DNA of 64,000 bases from Mycteria americana (Eukaryota; Chordata; Aves; Ciconiiformes; Ciconiidae). Positions 37,561 to 50,332 of this stretch are shown one piece after another (position 1 is the first letter of the stretch; each line of letters starts with the position of its first letter). The DNA is taken from assembly GCF_035582795.1 (NCBI RefSeq), contig NC_134372.1:35210316-35274315 (forward strand), given 5' to 3'. The position numbers and the translations under genes are program-made. The notes beneath the pieces were generated by a model. The model saw only the letters and a list, made by a program, of their open reading frames with translations. It was not told where the DNA came from and did not search any database.

Positions 37561-40500
37561 TTTATATGAAGTAAATGATTGTTGCCTTTGCAGTCTCTGC
37601 TTGGAATGTGGATTAAATATCGTGTTCCTCTTGCAGGGTAGTGTAATAGTTATATTCTGCTGAAGCGACGTTCAGAATTGTTTGTTTATGCGCTAGTATT
37701 GTTTAGTAACTATGTCATTTATTAAAAATATAATGAACTGAGTAATTTATACAATGCAGTTTGTCCTTTGGATGACTAATGTGCCTAAAGCTAGTCGGGA
37801 GAGCGTTCGGTTGTGTTGTTTTCTCGAGGAGTAATTTAGAAACAGCAGAATTGAGACCTTCGCTGCAATTTCTATCGCGTAGTCCAAATGTATACGTGAA
37901 CTGCTGTTTATGTCTCACTGCAGTTTTGTTATGTGTACAAAATGGAGTTACTTACACTTAAACATTAACAACAGCTGATTTCAACTGTTACTGTATCACG
38001 AGCTTGTCTTCATTTACGCTTTTTACTGGTAATGATGTTACTATTAAAAATAGGCCAGTTTGTTACAGCAGCGCTCCTCTGCTGGAACAATAGCACAGCA
38101 CTGCAGAAGGCTGCTGTGGGGCTCAGGGTAGGGGGAGAGGCTTGTACATGTAATCATGGGAAACACGTTTCTATTATTTGATCCTGAATCTTGACTGGTA
38201 TACGCTCTTTTAGCTATACTTAAAAAAAAATCCCATGCCATTTTTCTTGACTTCTTAAAATCTTTATAACTAGTATTATTTGTTCTGACTTGCATAGTTT
38301 TTATAGTGTTTCTACTCATCCTGGAACAGTTTGGAATGTTAAGATTGGGGGGGGGGGGGGCATCCTTTCATGTTTTAAGCAATAGATGAACCACTGCAAA
38401 TGCTCACATCTTAAGCACGTCACTGAAGTACTATTTCTGAGAAAAAATTGTGTGCCAAGTTCTGGTTATTCAGGTGGTGAAAGAAGAAATTAAAATGAGT
38501 GAGAAGTTGGATATGAGTGTGATAGTGGGGTGGTTTTTTTTGGTTTTGGTTGGTTTTTTTTTTTTAAATAAATGTAGTGAATGTCAAACCACTGACAATA
38601 GGAAGAGCAAGTAAGCAAACACTATAGGCTTTTTAAGCTGATGCTGAAACTTTCACTTTGTTCTGCGCTTTAAAACTAAAACACATGATACGCATATGTC
38701 AATGTAGATTGTCTGTTAGCAACTTTTCTGCGGCTAACATGGAATTAATGTGCATATGAGTCCTGTCCCGGCACAAGCATTGCTCATAGGACCTTGTTTT
38801 CCAGTGCCAAGTGTTTGAGAGAGTACAAGAAACTAAAACCTACAGCAGAAGTCAGTCCTTTGCAGAGTGTGGGGAAGCTCTTGTGTGACTCTTAAGTGGT
38901 TGTGTCCTGTACTAGTGTTTCTTAAATTATTCCATAAACAAGGGCTTTGCATTTGTTTCTCATTTCTTCACTAGAAGTGGCACGCATGGAAATATTTAGA
39001 CAGCCACAAATATTGGAGCGCAGTATTGAGTAACACTTCTTAGGCTTTTAAACTTTTTCTGTTGTAATTTAGATGACACATAATTGCCATTTAGACTTTT
39101 TTATAATAAAAAAGAAGAAGGTTTTTGATGATATTTTCACAACCAAAGCATGGCCCCATTAAACTAGGGAACCTGAAGTACTTGAAGTCAGTCAGAAGAA
39201 GTAATGATCACTTCTTAATTTGGCTTCAGGTAAACTTTCTTGTATGAGAAATTAAATTTCTTTTTGGTTAGGAAAATGTTAAACAGAGTAAAATAGTGTT
39301 TGTAGGACTATGTTGCCATAATAATTATGTTACAGGATGTTATCAGTGTAGGTCTTCAAAGGATAACTGATATCTTTCAGTGAATAAGCCCCTGCCCACC
39401 TAATCCCCCCTCCAAATGACACACACACCTATATGCCAAACCTGCAACATGAGAACAATATTGTTCTGTTAAACACAGTTAAGTTCATTGAAAAATATTG
39501 GGTCTGCTCCAATCCCCTTGGGTGGTTTTCCCCACATTTTTTTTCAGGCTGAGCCTGAAAACGTAATTATCGGAGAGGCCCAGGTGTTCAAAAATTGGCT
39601 TAAATGGAAATCCTATATAACCTTGACAATACAGACAAACTATCTGCTAGATGGTGTTTTTTAGTACTCTTATACTGACTTATGAACAAGGAGATAAGCG
39701 TGCGCTCAAGTCTGCTAAATTCTGAGCTTTAAGGTTCAATAAACCTTGATTGGAATTGTTTTTATTATGTCAGTGTCACCATAAAGGGAATTAAAAAGTG
39801 TCTAGTTATATAAAACCTGTATTAAAAGCCTATCTGTAAGCTGTTCATAGGGTGAAGTACAGGAGTTAAGATGTGCTACAGAAAGCAAAATAATTTGTCT
39901 GAGTAGCAGTTAAGTTCTCCTTTACAAATTAATGTACTAATTTGGCAGGTTTTGTCCTAGCCAGGAGAACATTGGAATTTGGTTCTTCTGCGTGTCCGGT
40001 AAAATTGAGCAGGCAGTCATGGTTCTGTACTCCTGTTTGTTTCAGTGGACGTTGGCAGACTTGTAGAGACCTGTCTTAAAGAATTACATTTGAGAAATTA
40101 CCTCCTACTTTTTTTCCTCACTGTCGTGCTTCAACATGACTTGACTTTAATGTGTGTTAATCTCTTCCAGATCTCTGTTTAAACTTGCTTTGGTTTGTGT
40201 TTTCAGTCTTAAACGTAATCAAAGCAATATGGTGTATTCCTTACTACTTTAAACGGTCTAAAAAGATCTTGGCTTTAAGTGAAGGTAATGAAGTTTGTAA
40301 TTTATCAGCATCACTTTTTTTAATTGCTCAGAGTAAGATTTTTGTCATTTTTCATGTAAGTATGGCATTTCCAGATTTTCTCATCTTGTTTTAAATTGTC
40401 TTATGCTGGGGGAATGTACTGCTCCTGGCTGCTTAGCGGATCAGGAGAAGCACTATAGTCTCTCAAACTCTTCAGCCTACAGTCAGCTTTTGACTAGCTG

Positions 40501-43500
40501 TGGTAGGTTATTTGCATTTTGAATTAACTAGGTCCTTCTGTAACCACCCGGCCTTGTCTACAACGGTGTTGGTAGAGTGGTACAAATGCATCTGTTTTGC
40601 TTCGGGCTCTATTTTGCCTCCTGTTTAAAGCTGCTCCTGCTCTCTAAAGGAGTTGCTTTCAAATGCATCTGAAAGTGAATGTATTCAGAATGTAGTGACA
40701 GTTTTAAGTCATACTTTTTCTTTTCTTTTTTTTTTTTAAAGTAAATGAAGGAAGCAAAACTGGGAATGTCTGACCGATTTGACTGGGGATATTTGAGAGC
40801 TCTGAAGAGAAATTATGTTTCTATTCCAATTCACCCTTGCTTTAGTGCTCTCCACTTTCCCTCACCCCCTTCCTGACAGTCTGTGGAAAAGGGTTTGTAG
40901 TACAAAGCGGTCACAACAGCTGTACATTTCAAGCTTGATTTCTAACAACTGCATAAAGAAAAGGCTTGGTGGGTGATTCACAGGAGAACACATTTTTACT
41001 ATGTTTAAATACAATTGTGTAATAGTACAGGCCATAGTTTGCAGTACAGACTGAATTTGAAGAGATATCTCTGAGGACAAAATGCGAGTTACTAAGTTTT
41101 TTCTTTCATCGGACAGGAATTTTGTCATAACTTGAAATGATCTGAAATATTTGTGTTTTGTTTTCCCAGGTTCCTGTTGCATGTAAATCATGTCCCTGTG
41201 GATACATATTTATTAGTCGAAAACTCTTGCATGCTAAACGTGCAGAGAGATCACCACCCATCACAGGTAATGCTTACAGAGGTAGGAAGAAGGGGACAAC
41301 AGTTCTTTCCCTTTATTTCTTGGAGGCAAAGGATAGAGTATTTTGCTTCTCTGTGTAGATGGACTGTTGTCAGTTCACTTTCCCTTGAATTTGTGCATGG
41401 TAGACTTCTAATATGTTAATTTTTCTTGAATTTTGGGGGGGGGGGGAATCTTCTGGTGTTTTCAGTCTTGCTTCCTTTGTACTTGTGATGTTGGCCTTTA
41501 TTCTGTGTATATTCTAGCTGCTCATATTGGTCACTATGCAAAATAACTCCTTACAGAAAGCTTTCTGTTAATCCTGTTTTGAAGCTAAATGTCTAGAGGT
41601 GCCAAAGGGATCAGATTTCAGAGTACGTGCTGATTGAAGCTGGGTTTTCTGAAAGTAAAAATTCTCTTTTTTTGGAAGAATTTATGCTGAGTTGTACTTA
41701 CTCATGAACACTTGAATGGCACATTGTATAAAATTGGTTGTATGTTTAATCTAAAACCAGGTGAGTCTTGCATTCTCTGCAGGGTTAAATTAAAAAATAG
41801 TGTATTTTTTGTGTCTAACTGGTGTATCTTTTGTTGTTGATGGGCACAGTAAGAAGTGGTTGAATACGCATTCTGGCATGATTAGCATTCTCCTTGTGTT
41901 CATGTTTATCACTTCCTCCAGTCCTGGTAGGAATTAGTCAGAACAAGCACCTGTCAGGGAAGATGTTTTTTTAAAAACAAAAAAAGTATCTGATTTATAA
42001 TGTCTACTTTTTAAAAATTATCTACCAGGCCTACAAAATGGAAACTAAGTATTTGATATTTTGTATCACTATTTTGAAGGATACTTGTAGTTTACCACCT
42101 TGTAGGAATTATATGACCTTATGCTAGATAACTGAACTTCCAAGGTGGAGGAGGTTAAGCAATGTCTGTGGTGCTGTTTGGAAGTGTTGGTCAATTTTCT
42201 TTCCCCCTCCCTGATTGTTTTGTTTGAAAGTTGATAATGTAATTGCCAAATGAAGCTGAAAGCCATAATCTGGTAGAGCAGAGCTCTTGTATTTCAGCGT
42301 TGTACATAGGAAATGCACCAGGGGAGGAAGAACCCCATGCACGAATATATGCTGGGGGCCGCCCTGCTGGAAAGCAGCTTTGCAGGAAAGGACCTGGGGT
42401 CCTGGTGAACAGCAGGTTGAACATGAGCCAGCAATGTGCTCTTGTGGCAGAGGCAGCTAACAGTATTCTGGGCTGCGTTAGGCAAGGTACTGCCAGCAGA
42501 TTGAGGGGATCCTTCCCCTCTACTGAGCGCTGGTGAGGCCACAGCTTGAGTACTGTGTCCAGTTCTGGGCTCCCCAGTTCAAGAGAGACGTGGACGTCCT
42601 GGAGAGAGTCCAGTGAAGGGCCGTGAAGATGATGAAGGAACTGGAGCATCTCTCTCCTCTGAGGAAAGTCTGAGAGAGCTGGGACTGTTCAGCCTGGAGA
42701 AGAGAAGGCTCAGGGGAATCTTATCAATGTATATAAATACCTGAAGGAAGGGTGTAAAGAAGATGGAGCCTGGCTCTTTTCAGTGGTGCCCAATGACAGG
42801 ACAAGAGGCAATGGGCACAAACTGAAACACCGGAGGTTCCCTCTGAACAGCAGGAAACATGATTTTACTGTGAGGGTGACCAAGCACTGGCACAGGTTGC
42901 CCAGAGAGGTTGTATGGTCTCCAACCTCTTTGAGATACTCAAAAGCCATCTGGACGTGTTCCTGGGCAACTGGCTCTAGGTGGCCCTGCTTGAGCAGGGG
43001 GGTTGGACAGGTTGGTCTCCAGAGGTCCCTTGCTACCTCAAACTTTTTGCTACCTCAAACTTTGATACAGCTTTTGTGTCGACATAAGTGACGAGTTACT
43101 GTGCTGTCCAGTTTGTACCCTGTGTCTATACAAGATTAATGGGACAACTGCAGCAAAAGGAAACCAGTTCCCCAGGAAGATATAGTGGGAGACTGTGTAT
43201 GTCTGTATTGTGCTCATAAGGTAACTGCAACTTATTTTAGAAAACATTGTTCCAATATTTTCAACAATATAGCTACTGCAGAATGGTGCTGCAGCCTTGC
43301 AAATGTGCAACTAGTCTGTGTTGAATAATGTGCTGTGGTGACTGTACTGTTTTCAGTACCCAAGTTTGTTAATCCATACTTAACTTACAGGTGAAACTCA
43401 TGTAAATACTCTTTTTTTTACTCTGGTGTGTAGGAAAACAATACACCTGTTCAGCATTAAGTATTATTTGTCCTTGTCATAGGCTAGATTTGGTGGGACA

Positions 43501-46500
43501 TGTATGCTATGTAATGTGGCATTTACTGACACCATTGTTGACTCAGCATCTTGATTTGTGTGAGCAGCGGGAATGATTTCATTGTTAGTGTCAAAAGACG
43601 ATGAATTACTTTGCTGTTTGCCTGTATTATAAACTGTTCAGTTTTTTGGCTACTGGAAACATGCAATGAGCTGTCTTGATGGCTGTGATCTGTACAGTTT
43701 TTTTCCATCTTATTATGGGAAACTATGAACTTTTTGTATACTAGCAAATGTCTCGTTGCAAAATGCATTTGAAGTAGTTAAGGCCTTCATCCTTGTAATC
43801 AAGAAGTGAAGTGTCATTCTGGATCTGACACCTTAATTTCTGCATGGATACTGTGCAGATCTAATTGTTCTGTGAAGGTACAGACATCTAACCACTTTTG
43901 CTAAGAGATTTAAAGAAAAAAGGTGATTGGGTGGGATAAGCAATAAGAGTAAATTAAGAACAAAGAGGAAAACAACCCTAGATCATACCATCTCTATTCA
44001 TTTGCACAGAAAACAAGAGTGAGGCCAAAAGGAGACGGACAGAGAGAGTTAAGCGAGAGAAGATAAATTCTGCAGTAAATAAAGACTTAGAAAACCGAAA
44101 AAGGTCCAGGTCTAACAGCCATTCAGATCATAGCAGACGAGGAAGAGGAAGACCTAAGAGTGCCTCAGCGAAAAAGCACGAGGAAGAAAGAGGTATGAGA
44201 ACTGGAGAAATATGTTAATTGAGTTTTCTTTTTGTATGAAGACTTTTTTATCAATAAACCTCTATACCATTCAAACAGTTTAAGTAATGACTAGTTCAGC
44301 CAATACCCGATATCTTAATATTGGGAAGGGACTGTTTCACATCTGTAGAGACCTCTAGTTTTATGTTTCAGTGTCTGATTGGAACTAACTACAAAGAACT
44401 AAGTCTGTATTTTTAGCCACCAGATCAAGTTTCAACATGTAGGTTGAAAGCCATTGGACTGTAGTGCTTAGTAGGTTTTTTGGATTGGTTTTGGTTTTTT
44501 TTTTTTTTGAGGTACCACTGCTCTATATCACAAGGACAAAAAAATATAATTATGCCTGTTAATCAGAGAGTCATTAGTAAAAAGTTCCTTGAAACCTTTT
44601 GGAGAGCATCTTGAGTTCCTACTATGACCTGAATTTTGGTCCCATGTTTCTACAGAATAATATTCTACAGGAAAGAATGTCTCCTTGCTTATCAAGGTTC
44701 CTTGGTGACCTGCTGTTCTTAATCTTTATTCAATAAAGAGACTGTTACATGCACTAGAGTAATTTTGGAGCCCGTCAAGTATGTGACTGTCACTTAGGAT
44801 TCCTTTTTTTTTTTAAAGAGCCTATTGACACTGCATTTGCTATGTGGTTTTGGAGATACCAATTTTAGGCCTGAATAATTAATCCAAAACTTAGCATAGA
44901 CTTAAAAAGGCTGGAAGGCAGATAGGAGGGGAAGAACAAGACTTCATATAAATATTCAGAAGATCTTGTTCTTAAAACTACTGAAACCATCAAGCATACC
45001 TTGTGGCATAAATCAGAAATGCAATTGTTTTTTTTCCCCTGCCACCTTATTTGGTAACAAAAATGGGTGTTAATCCGTGTTGCAAAGTGAGTTCCTTTAA
45101 CTTCTGACTTTTCAAAACCGATTTTGTTGTCTCTGCTGTTTAATGTAAATCTGTTCGTTCTTAAAGTTTCTTTCCTATAAAAACAAAGTATAAATTGGGA
45201 TTTTGTTGTTGTTGTTTTAGTGCTTTGGCTGTGGAAAGAGGAGATAGAATTTTATTTCTGTATGGTTTCTGGATGGCAATTGCATTGCTATAATAGCAAT
45301 ACACTTACATCTAATCTCTTCACTGTTGCATATGGCTTATTGATGTATGTAGCTTCACAGACTACAGAGCTTCCCCATTTGTTATTTGTCTGAGATAGAC
45401 TTTGTCTAGCACCTATAGGACCATTTCTAGGCATTTTACTGCCAGTCTAGTTCACACACAGCTTTGGTTTGAAAATTCCTGCAAGCTTGTTGAGTTGCCC
45501 TATAAAAGTAAATCTTCTTTCCTGTCCCCTGAAAAAGAGGAAAGCAATCTAAGCAGTCAAAAGAAAATATCCATTCTCTTAATGTTTTGTAGTCTCTGAA
45601 AATAAAGAATTTGAAAGCATGAGGGATATTTAGAGAACATGCTTTCCTATCTGAAACTAGGCTGAATGTTTTTAACCTCTTGCTGCGTACTCCGAAGTGT
45701 GACAATATGCCAGTGCTCTGAGGTAGAAAACTAGAAATACAGATGTAGCGCATAAGAGTGTGTGTGGTGTGTTGTTTTCTGGTGTTCGGTGTTGTGTTTT
45801 TTATAAAGTTGAATCTCACTTGAGAAGATTGCCTTCATCTTCTTGTCCTGTCCTACCATCCCCTTTACTTGGTACTGTGACTACTGCTACTATTTCTTCC
45901 TCAACCTCTTCTGCAGAGCTGGTACAGAGCTTGGGTTCACACCCATTTGTAATTATCTTTGCTCCTCATTGGTACAGCACACCTTATCGGTTAGGAATAA
46001 GTGGGCTTAGGATATTTTCTTCAACTTACTTCTGGTTATGTCAGACTGTAATGTGTGTAGACTACTGTGGTGATTATTGGGCAGATTTAAAAAAAAAATG
46101 GACAAAAAGTTGATCTATATGGCTGTCACAGCTATAAAAATAAATTCAGCAGAGAACCCATCATTTTGTAAGTAGTTACTATAAAACAAGTTAATATTGA
46201 CTTCTCCCTTTTCAAGTGACTTAGAAAATTGGCCTAACTACTATGTGTGGAGTAATTAGTGGGGAATTTTAGAAATATTCTTTCTTTACCAAACTTGCTG
46301 CTTTATAGTGTTGTTTGCATAAAAGCATGTTAAGCAACTTTAATTCTTCTACTCCAATTAGGGTGATTTTTGTGTGACTCATTGCTAGTCATTGTATCAG
46401 TCTGCATAGTGTTGAAAGTCAGCTCTGGAGTACAAGATATTAGCTTAGTGTTAGACTTTTTAAGTATATTATTTCCTTGTCTATTGTATATTTCTAGGAT

Positions 46501-49500
46501 ATTTTGGGTACGCATTACTTGCCACTAGAGATTGTGCTATTGTTCTTTCCCCCAAAAGACTTGAAAAGAGGCCACTGCTTGCAAAGCTGTTAAATATTTG
46601 GTGCCTCTTAGGCTTCTGCAATGCCTAATGTATTGTAGACAAAAAACAGGAGGACAGAGAACACCTGAATTATAACAGCATGCAAGAGCAGATAATCTGT
46701 CCATTTGAAGACCACCCAACTGTGAAAATTTTCTTCCTAAAGACACCCATGACATTTGTACCTTTGCTTCCTTGCTTGTGTCGTGCTCTTTTCATACATA
46801 GCATGCTTGTTCCCAGTTATGTCTGTGCTTTTGACTAGTTCTTTTGTATCCTTCGTGACTGGTTCAGATTAGAGCAAAGAGCTGCAGGATTCAACAGCAA
46901 TTAAGAAGAACAGGAGAAGCAAAAGGGCTTTTTAAAATAAACTATTTTTTTCCTGCAGATTTAGGAAGAAGGAATGGAGGGGGAGGAAAGAGGAAGCTGA
47001 AATAGATTGGGTCCCAGCACTCTGCCATATCCCCTCAGAGAATATTCCTATCACGTGTTTGAGCCATGTGATGACCCTGGAAAATAGGAACTTCTCACTG
47101 CAGGCTTGGCTTGTCAAAATTGTCACTTAATTTCTTTGTCAGAAATTCTACAATATATTTTGAAAATAGAAACTTCATAATAATCCGATTCTGATTTTTG
47201 TTGTGGTGGTATGTTTTTTATTTTACTGTGTGGGACTGTGATACACAGCTAGACAGGTTCCCAGGCTGCCTTGTTATCTAGGTAGCAACCTTGATTATAT
47301 TAAAAGAAACAAAAAACCCCTCATATGCTGGAGGAAGTCGTATTGGTTATTCTGCTCCTGAAAGAAGTTACCATCAAGTGAGACTCAATACGAGTGGCCT
47401 GGAGTCTTACTAAAACATACTTGATACTTAACAAGGGGTGAATCTTTATAAAGATATACACATGTCAGTATCTTGATAAAACTTAAACCAAATTAAATTT
47501 CTTGACCCAAGTTTTCCTTTTCCAGTGATTTCCAACTGTATTACTCATTTGCTTGCCCAATGTGCACATTTGAAGTAGTTTGCTATCTTGGATAGTGAAT
47601 CTCAGAACTTTGGATTTTGAATCCATACAAAATGTGTGAGGGGGGAGAGTCCATATTTGATTCATACATAGATCACAATTTTAAGGGCTGTGGGTCTAGT
47701 GGGTTGCAGGAGATCTGGGGATGTGAGAGACATGCTACAGAAAGACTGAATATTTTCACCTAAATAGCCTCCTAGTTGTGTATCAAAAGACTTGGTATTT
47801 TTACTGTCTTACAAAAATGGTATTGTGATTCTGTAAGACAGTCTTTTGCTAATAATAGAGAAGTGAGTCAAAACTACTTTCAGATAAGACTGTGAAGCGG
47901 AAAGTTTTAATAGTGTCTGTAGGATACCATGGTTTCTATGAGTAGCATATGATAAAATGTGAGGCAGGTGCAAGCTGATGAGTACTGATGAGAATTGGAA
48001 TTGTCTTAAGAATGCATAAAGCTTGCAAACCTGCGTTAATCCCTGATACTGTTTGATATCAATATTTCAATTCTTTAAAGCTGAAGTCTCTCAGAACGAG
48101 CCAGTACTTTGGGAGGACAGGGGGAAGGGAAACTTGAGAGAGGTTTTTTTCCTAAGAAGTCTACAATCTGTTAACAGTAACCGGCAGGGGGGAGGGGGGA
48201 AGTATTTTTAATTTTGCTGGGTGCTGACGCATATTCAGATGGTGGCTGGATTTGTTTGGATCAGGAAGTATGAAAAAAGGGGACGGGTTTAGATATGAAA
48301 ATAGAAAAGGTTAATGTGGAATAACCAGTGTGTGTAGCATCTGTGCTCAGAACAACTCCCAGCATTGTTAATTTGTAAATGGTGGGAGGAAGTGGAGCAA
48401 CCCAGACTGCGCATACATATAGAAACTGATTTGTCTTAAACTACAGGGTAGGACTTGCAGTGAAACTCAGTTTCTCAGCTTTCATTTCAAACTCAGTATA
48501 CTAGAGAATACCGTCTTGCGTAGCCAGGGAACAAGCAGAAATCATTTACATTCCAAATATTAAACATGCTTTGATTTGTTTTACTTTGCTATGGCAAGTT
48601 TCTTGTTTTTAGACTAAAAACTGATGCATCTTTATATGTCCAGGCTCTTCACTAAGCAATTTTACTTGCAGGGAAAGGTGAGCTTATGTGTGATTTAAGT
48701 TGTCTAGAAGTCTTTAAGTAGAGGGTTTTGTTGCTGTCTGTCTCTATCAGTATTAAATCAGAACACAATGGTAAAGGATTTTTCAGTTTCTCCCACTTAG
48801 TTGTTTAACACAAGCACTTGACTTCACAGGGAAGGTAGTCTGTTGGAATGCTGTCCGTAGCTGTAACACAGACAATCAGGTGTGAAGCCACATCTAAAAA
48901 TGTTGTTATGAATGTGGACCCATTGAAGGAATAACCATGTTGAGTAGGTGGAGATAGGAGATGCTGGGATCTTTTTTCCACGTGGTGCTTTCCATTATTT
49001 TCCAATGCTGCTTTGTCTTTCACCTGCCCATTGCTGATTTAGGTATCTTGGTGGAGCAGTCTGCCAGAGTGTGCTGTGGTCAAAAAAAGTGTGCACGTGT
49101 GTGTCTGTGTTAATGAGACAGAGGGGTCTGTCAGGTGAGCGTTGTGTTGCGATTGTAAATTAGTCCAGGCTACCATGGAACTTGGATTAGAAATGGAGTT
49201 CCACAGCTAGACACCAACCTTAAAGCTCTATACGTATTCCTCTCTTCTCTGTGTCTACAAGCTTGGTCTTCTGCTGACAAAGCTGGGTTTTGTTGTTGTT
49301 TTTTTTTTTTTCTTAATGAGTTGTGTCAGCTACCTGTGGCTAGCTAAACTGGGATATAAATAGTCATGATCTGGAGTACGTGTAAGTAAGTATTTATGTA
49401 AGTACTATTCTATTAGTTTTGTCATATGCTACTTATATGTAACTTATGTAACTTACATATGTAAGTTATGCTACTTACATGTAACTTATGTAACTTACAT

Positions 49501-50332
49501 ATGTACATATGTAACTTAGTGTACTTGAGCACTGCAGTATGGAAACTTCTTAATGGCTTGCTGTTGTGTATCTGTAGCCTTGAAAGAAGCCAACATCAGC
49601 AGAGGGAATTCAGAGGCTTTCCCTTGCTCACTGAGGTGTTAGCATTGTTCTATATCTAGGATAAGATTGAAAGTTTGTGGTACAAAAAGTCCAGAAATGT
49701 TCACGGTGACAAATTGGAAACCTGACTTCTGCCTATGTATCTGCTCTTTTGGTCTTGGACACTATAATTAAACTCTTGGGTTTCTGTTACTTAGATGTAA
49801 AATAGGGGGACAAATGTTGTATTTAATAAGGATATGGTGTAATATCTTTGTTTCCTAGGATGGGAGGTATTTATTTAAAAGAAAAAAAAAAACAAATGCA
49901 AAACTGGAGGAACACTTGAATACTCTTTTGTGTCAGGAATCAATTTAATGTTAGTGACTCATTCTGTCTTTGTCATTAAAGAACAGAAATTCAGTCATGC
50001 TTTTGGATGACTAATTCTGTGACTTTTCTAGCACCTTCTTGTGCCTCCATTCCTTCCTCCTCTCTCTCAATCCCTCCCTGCATAGGAGTTGATTGTCTAA
50101 CTTCTTTTCAATTCCAGTACTCCATTCCACATAATTTATTAACTACTGTGTAACTTGCATTAACTTTGGATAATGGAAAAATCTTCTAATAGTGACTTTT
50201 TTTTCTTCTACAGAGAAACAAGAAAAAGAAGTTGACATGTATGCTAACCTTTCAGATGAAAAGGCCTTCGTATTTTCAGTGGCCTTGGCGGAAATAAACA
50301 GAAAAATTATCAATCAAAGACTTATTCTGTAA
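36660..50332 (+). CDS. C16orf87: C16orf87 homologue (UPF0547 family), complete, 4 exons, 154 aa
   Basis: Join of 36660-36725, 41170-41266, 44010-44192 and 50214-50332: 465 nt, 154 residues plus TAA, the same length as the human protein. Visible parts are an N-terminal zinc ribbon with Cys at about 16, 19, 27, 30 and 32 (CPEC...[10 protein letters not shown]), a highly basic middle ([12 protein letters not shown], residues 61-72) likely to be a nuclear localisation signal, an AT-hook-like RRGRGRPKS near residue 100, and a conserved C-terminal segment [20 protein letters not shown] followed by [10 protein letters not shown]. The molecular role is not well established. I recall proteomic reports placing the human protein with HDAC1/2-MIER complexes, which would fit a nuclear role. 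The gene is divergent from GPT2, as in human. Confidence 0.96.
36726..41169 (+). other. C16orf87 intron 1
   Basis: 4.4 kb, GT-AG. The first 0.8 kb is the downstream half of the CpG island; the rest is AT-rich. It contains a run of 14 G at 38347-38360 and a T-rich stretch at about 38531-38567. No gene is recognised. Confidence 0.88.
38347..38360. repeat. Homopolymer run of 14 G
   Basis: An uninterrupted G14 on the plus (transcribed sense) strand of C16orf87 intron 1. Such runs are unstable and prone to sequencing length errors. Confidence 0.9.
41170..41266 (+). CDS. C16orf87: C16orf87 coding exon 2
   Basis: 97 nt: 32 codons reading [20 protein letters not shown] then [12 protein letters not shown], plus one base of a split Glu codon. 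It supplies the second half of the zinc ribbon. Acceptor ttttcccag|GTT has a strong pyrimidine tract; donor ACAG|gtaatg is good. Confidence 0.96.
41435..41446. repeat. Homopolymer run of 12 G
   Basis: An uninterrupted G12 on the sense strand of C16orf87 intron 2, about 170 bp after exon 2. Confidence 0.9.
42325..43063 (+). mobile_element. CR1 LINE 3' fragment (older copy)
   Basis: About 0.74 kb matching the C-terminal part of CR1 ORF2 and the 3' UTR. Recognisable pieces include AAAGGACCTGGGGTCCTGGT, CTTGAGTACTGTGTCCAGTT, AGCCTGGAGAAGAGAAGGCT and CTTGAGCAGGGGGGTTGGAC followed by CCAGAGGTCCCTTGC. It lines up with roughly 9110-9840 of the longer copy but belongs to a different, more degraded subfamily with many small indels and no useful frame. 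The 3' end carries two identical 17-bp units (43030-43046 and 43047-43063). Confidence 0.92.
43030..43063. repeat. 17-bp perfect tandem duplication at CR1 3' end
   Basis: TTGCTACCTCAAACTTT occurs twice in direct succession exactly where a CR1 element normally ends in short octamer repeats. Confidence 0.9.
44010..44192 (+). CDS. C16orf87: C16orf87 coding exon 3 (basic region, AT-hook-like segment)
   Basis: 183 nt: completes Glu, then [20 protein letters not shown], a charged stretch with [20 protein letters not shown], and [13 protein letters not shown], with one base left for the next codon. It is rich in Arg, Lys and Ser. GRP within RGRGRPK resembles an AT-hook core. Splice sites are ttgcacag|AAA and AGAG|gtatga. 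Confidence 0.96.
44193..50213 (+). other. C16orf87 intron 3
   Basis: 6.0 kb, GT-AG, mainly AT-rich. Landmarks are several T runs (for example about 44497-44509 and 49299-49311) and the palindromic AT-rich repeat at 49434-49513. The short open frames here have no family resemblance. Confidence 0.87.
49434..49513. repeat. AT-rich palindromic tandem repeat
   Basis: A unit of roughly 25 bp (TGTAACTTATGTAACTTACA...) occurs twice, about 42 bp apart. Between and within the copies lies the perfect 20-bp palindrome TAACTTACATATGTAAGTTA at about 49449-49468, and TACATATGTA recurs. It could form a hairpin or cruciform. Confidence 0.85.
50214..50332 (+). CDS. C16orf87: C16orf87 coding exon 4 and stop
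   Basis: 119 nt: completes Glu, then [38 protein letters not shown] and TAA at 50330-50332. Acceptor ttcttctacag|AGA is strong. The C-terminal segment is the most conserved part of the family outside the zinc ribbon and probably forms an amphipathic helix. Confidence 0.96.

Larger units (their letters stand above)
41267..44009 (+). other. C16orf87 intron 2
   Basis: 2.7 kb, GT-AG. It contains a run of 12 G at 41435-41446 and the CR1 fragment at about 42325-43063, in the sense orientation relative to the gene. No further gene is seen. Confidence 0.9.
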
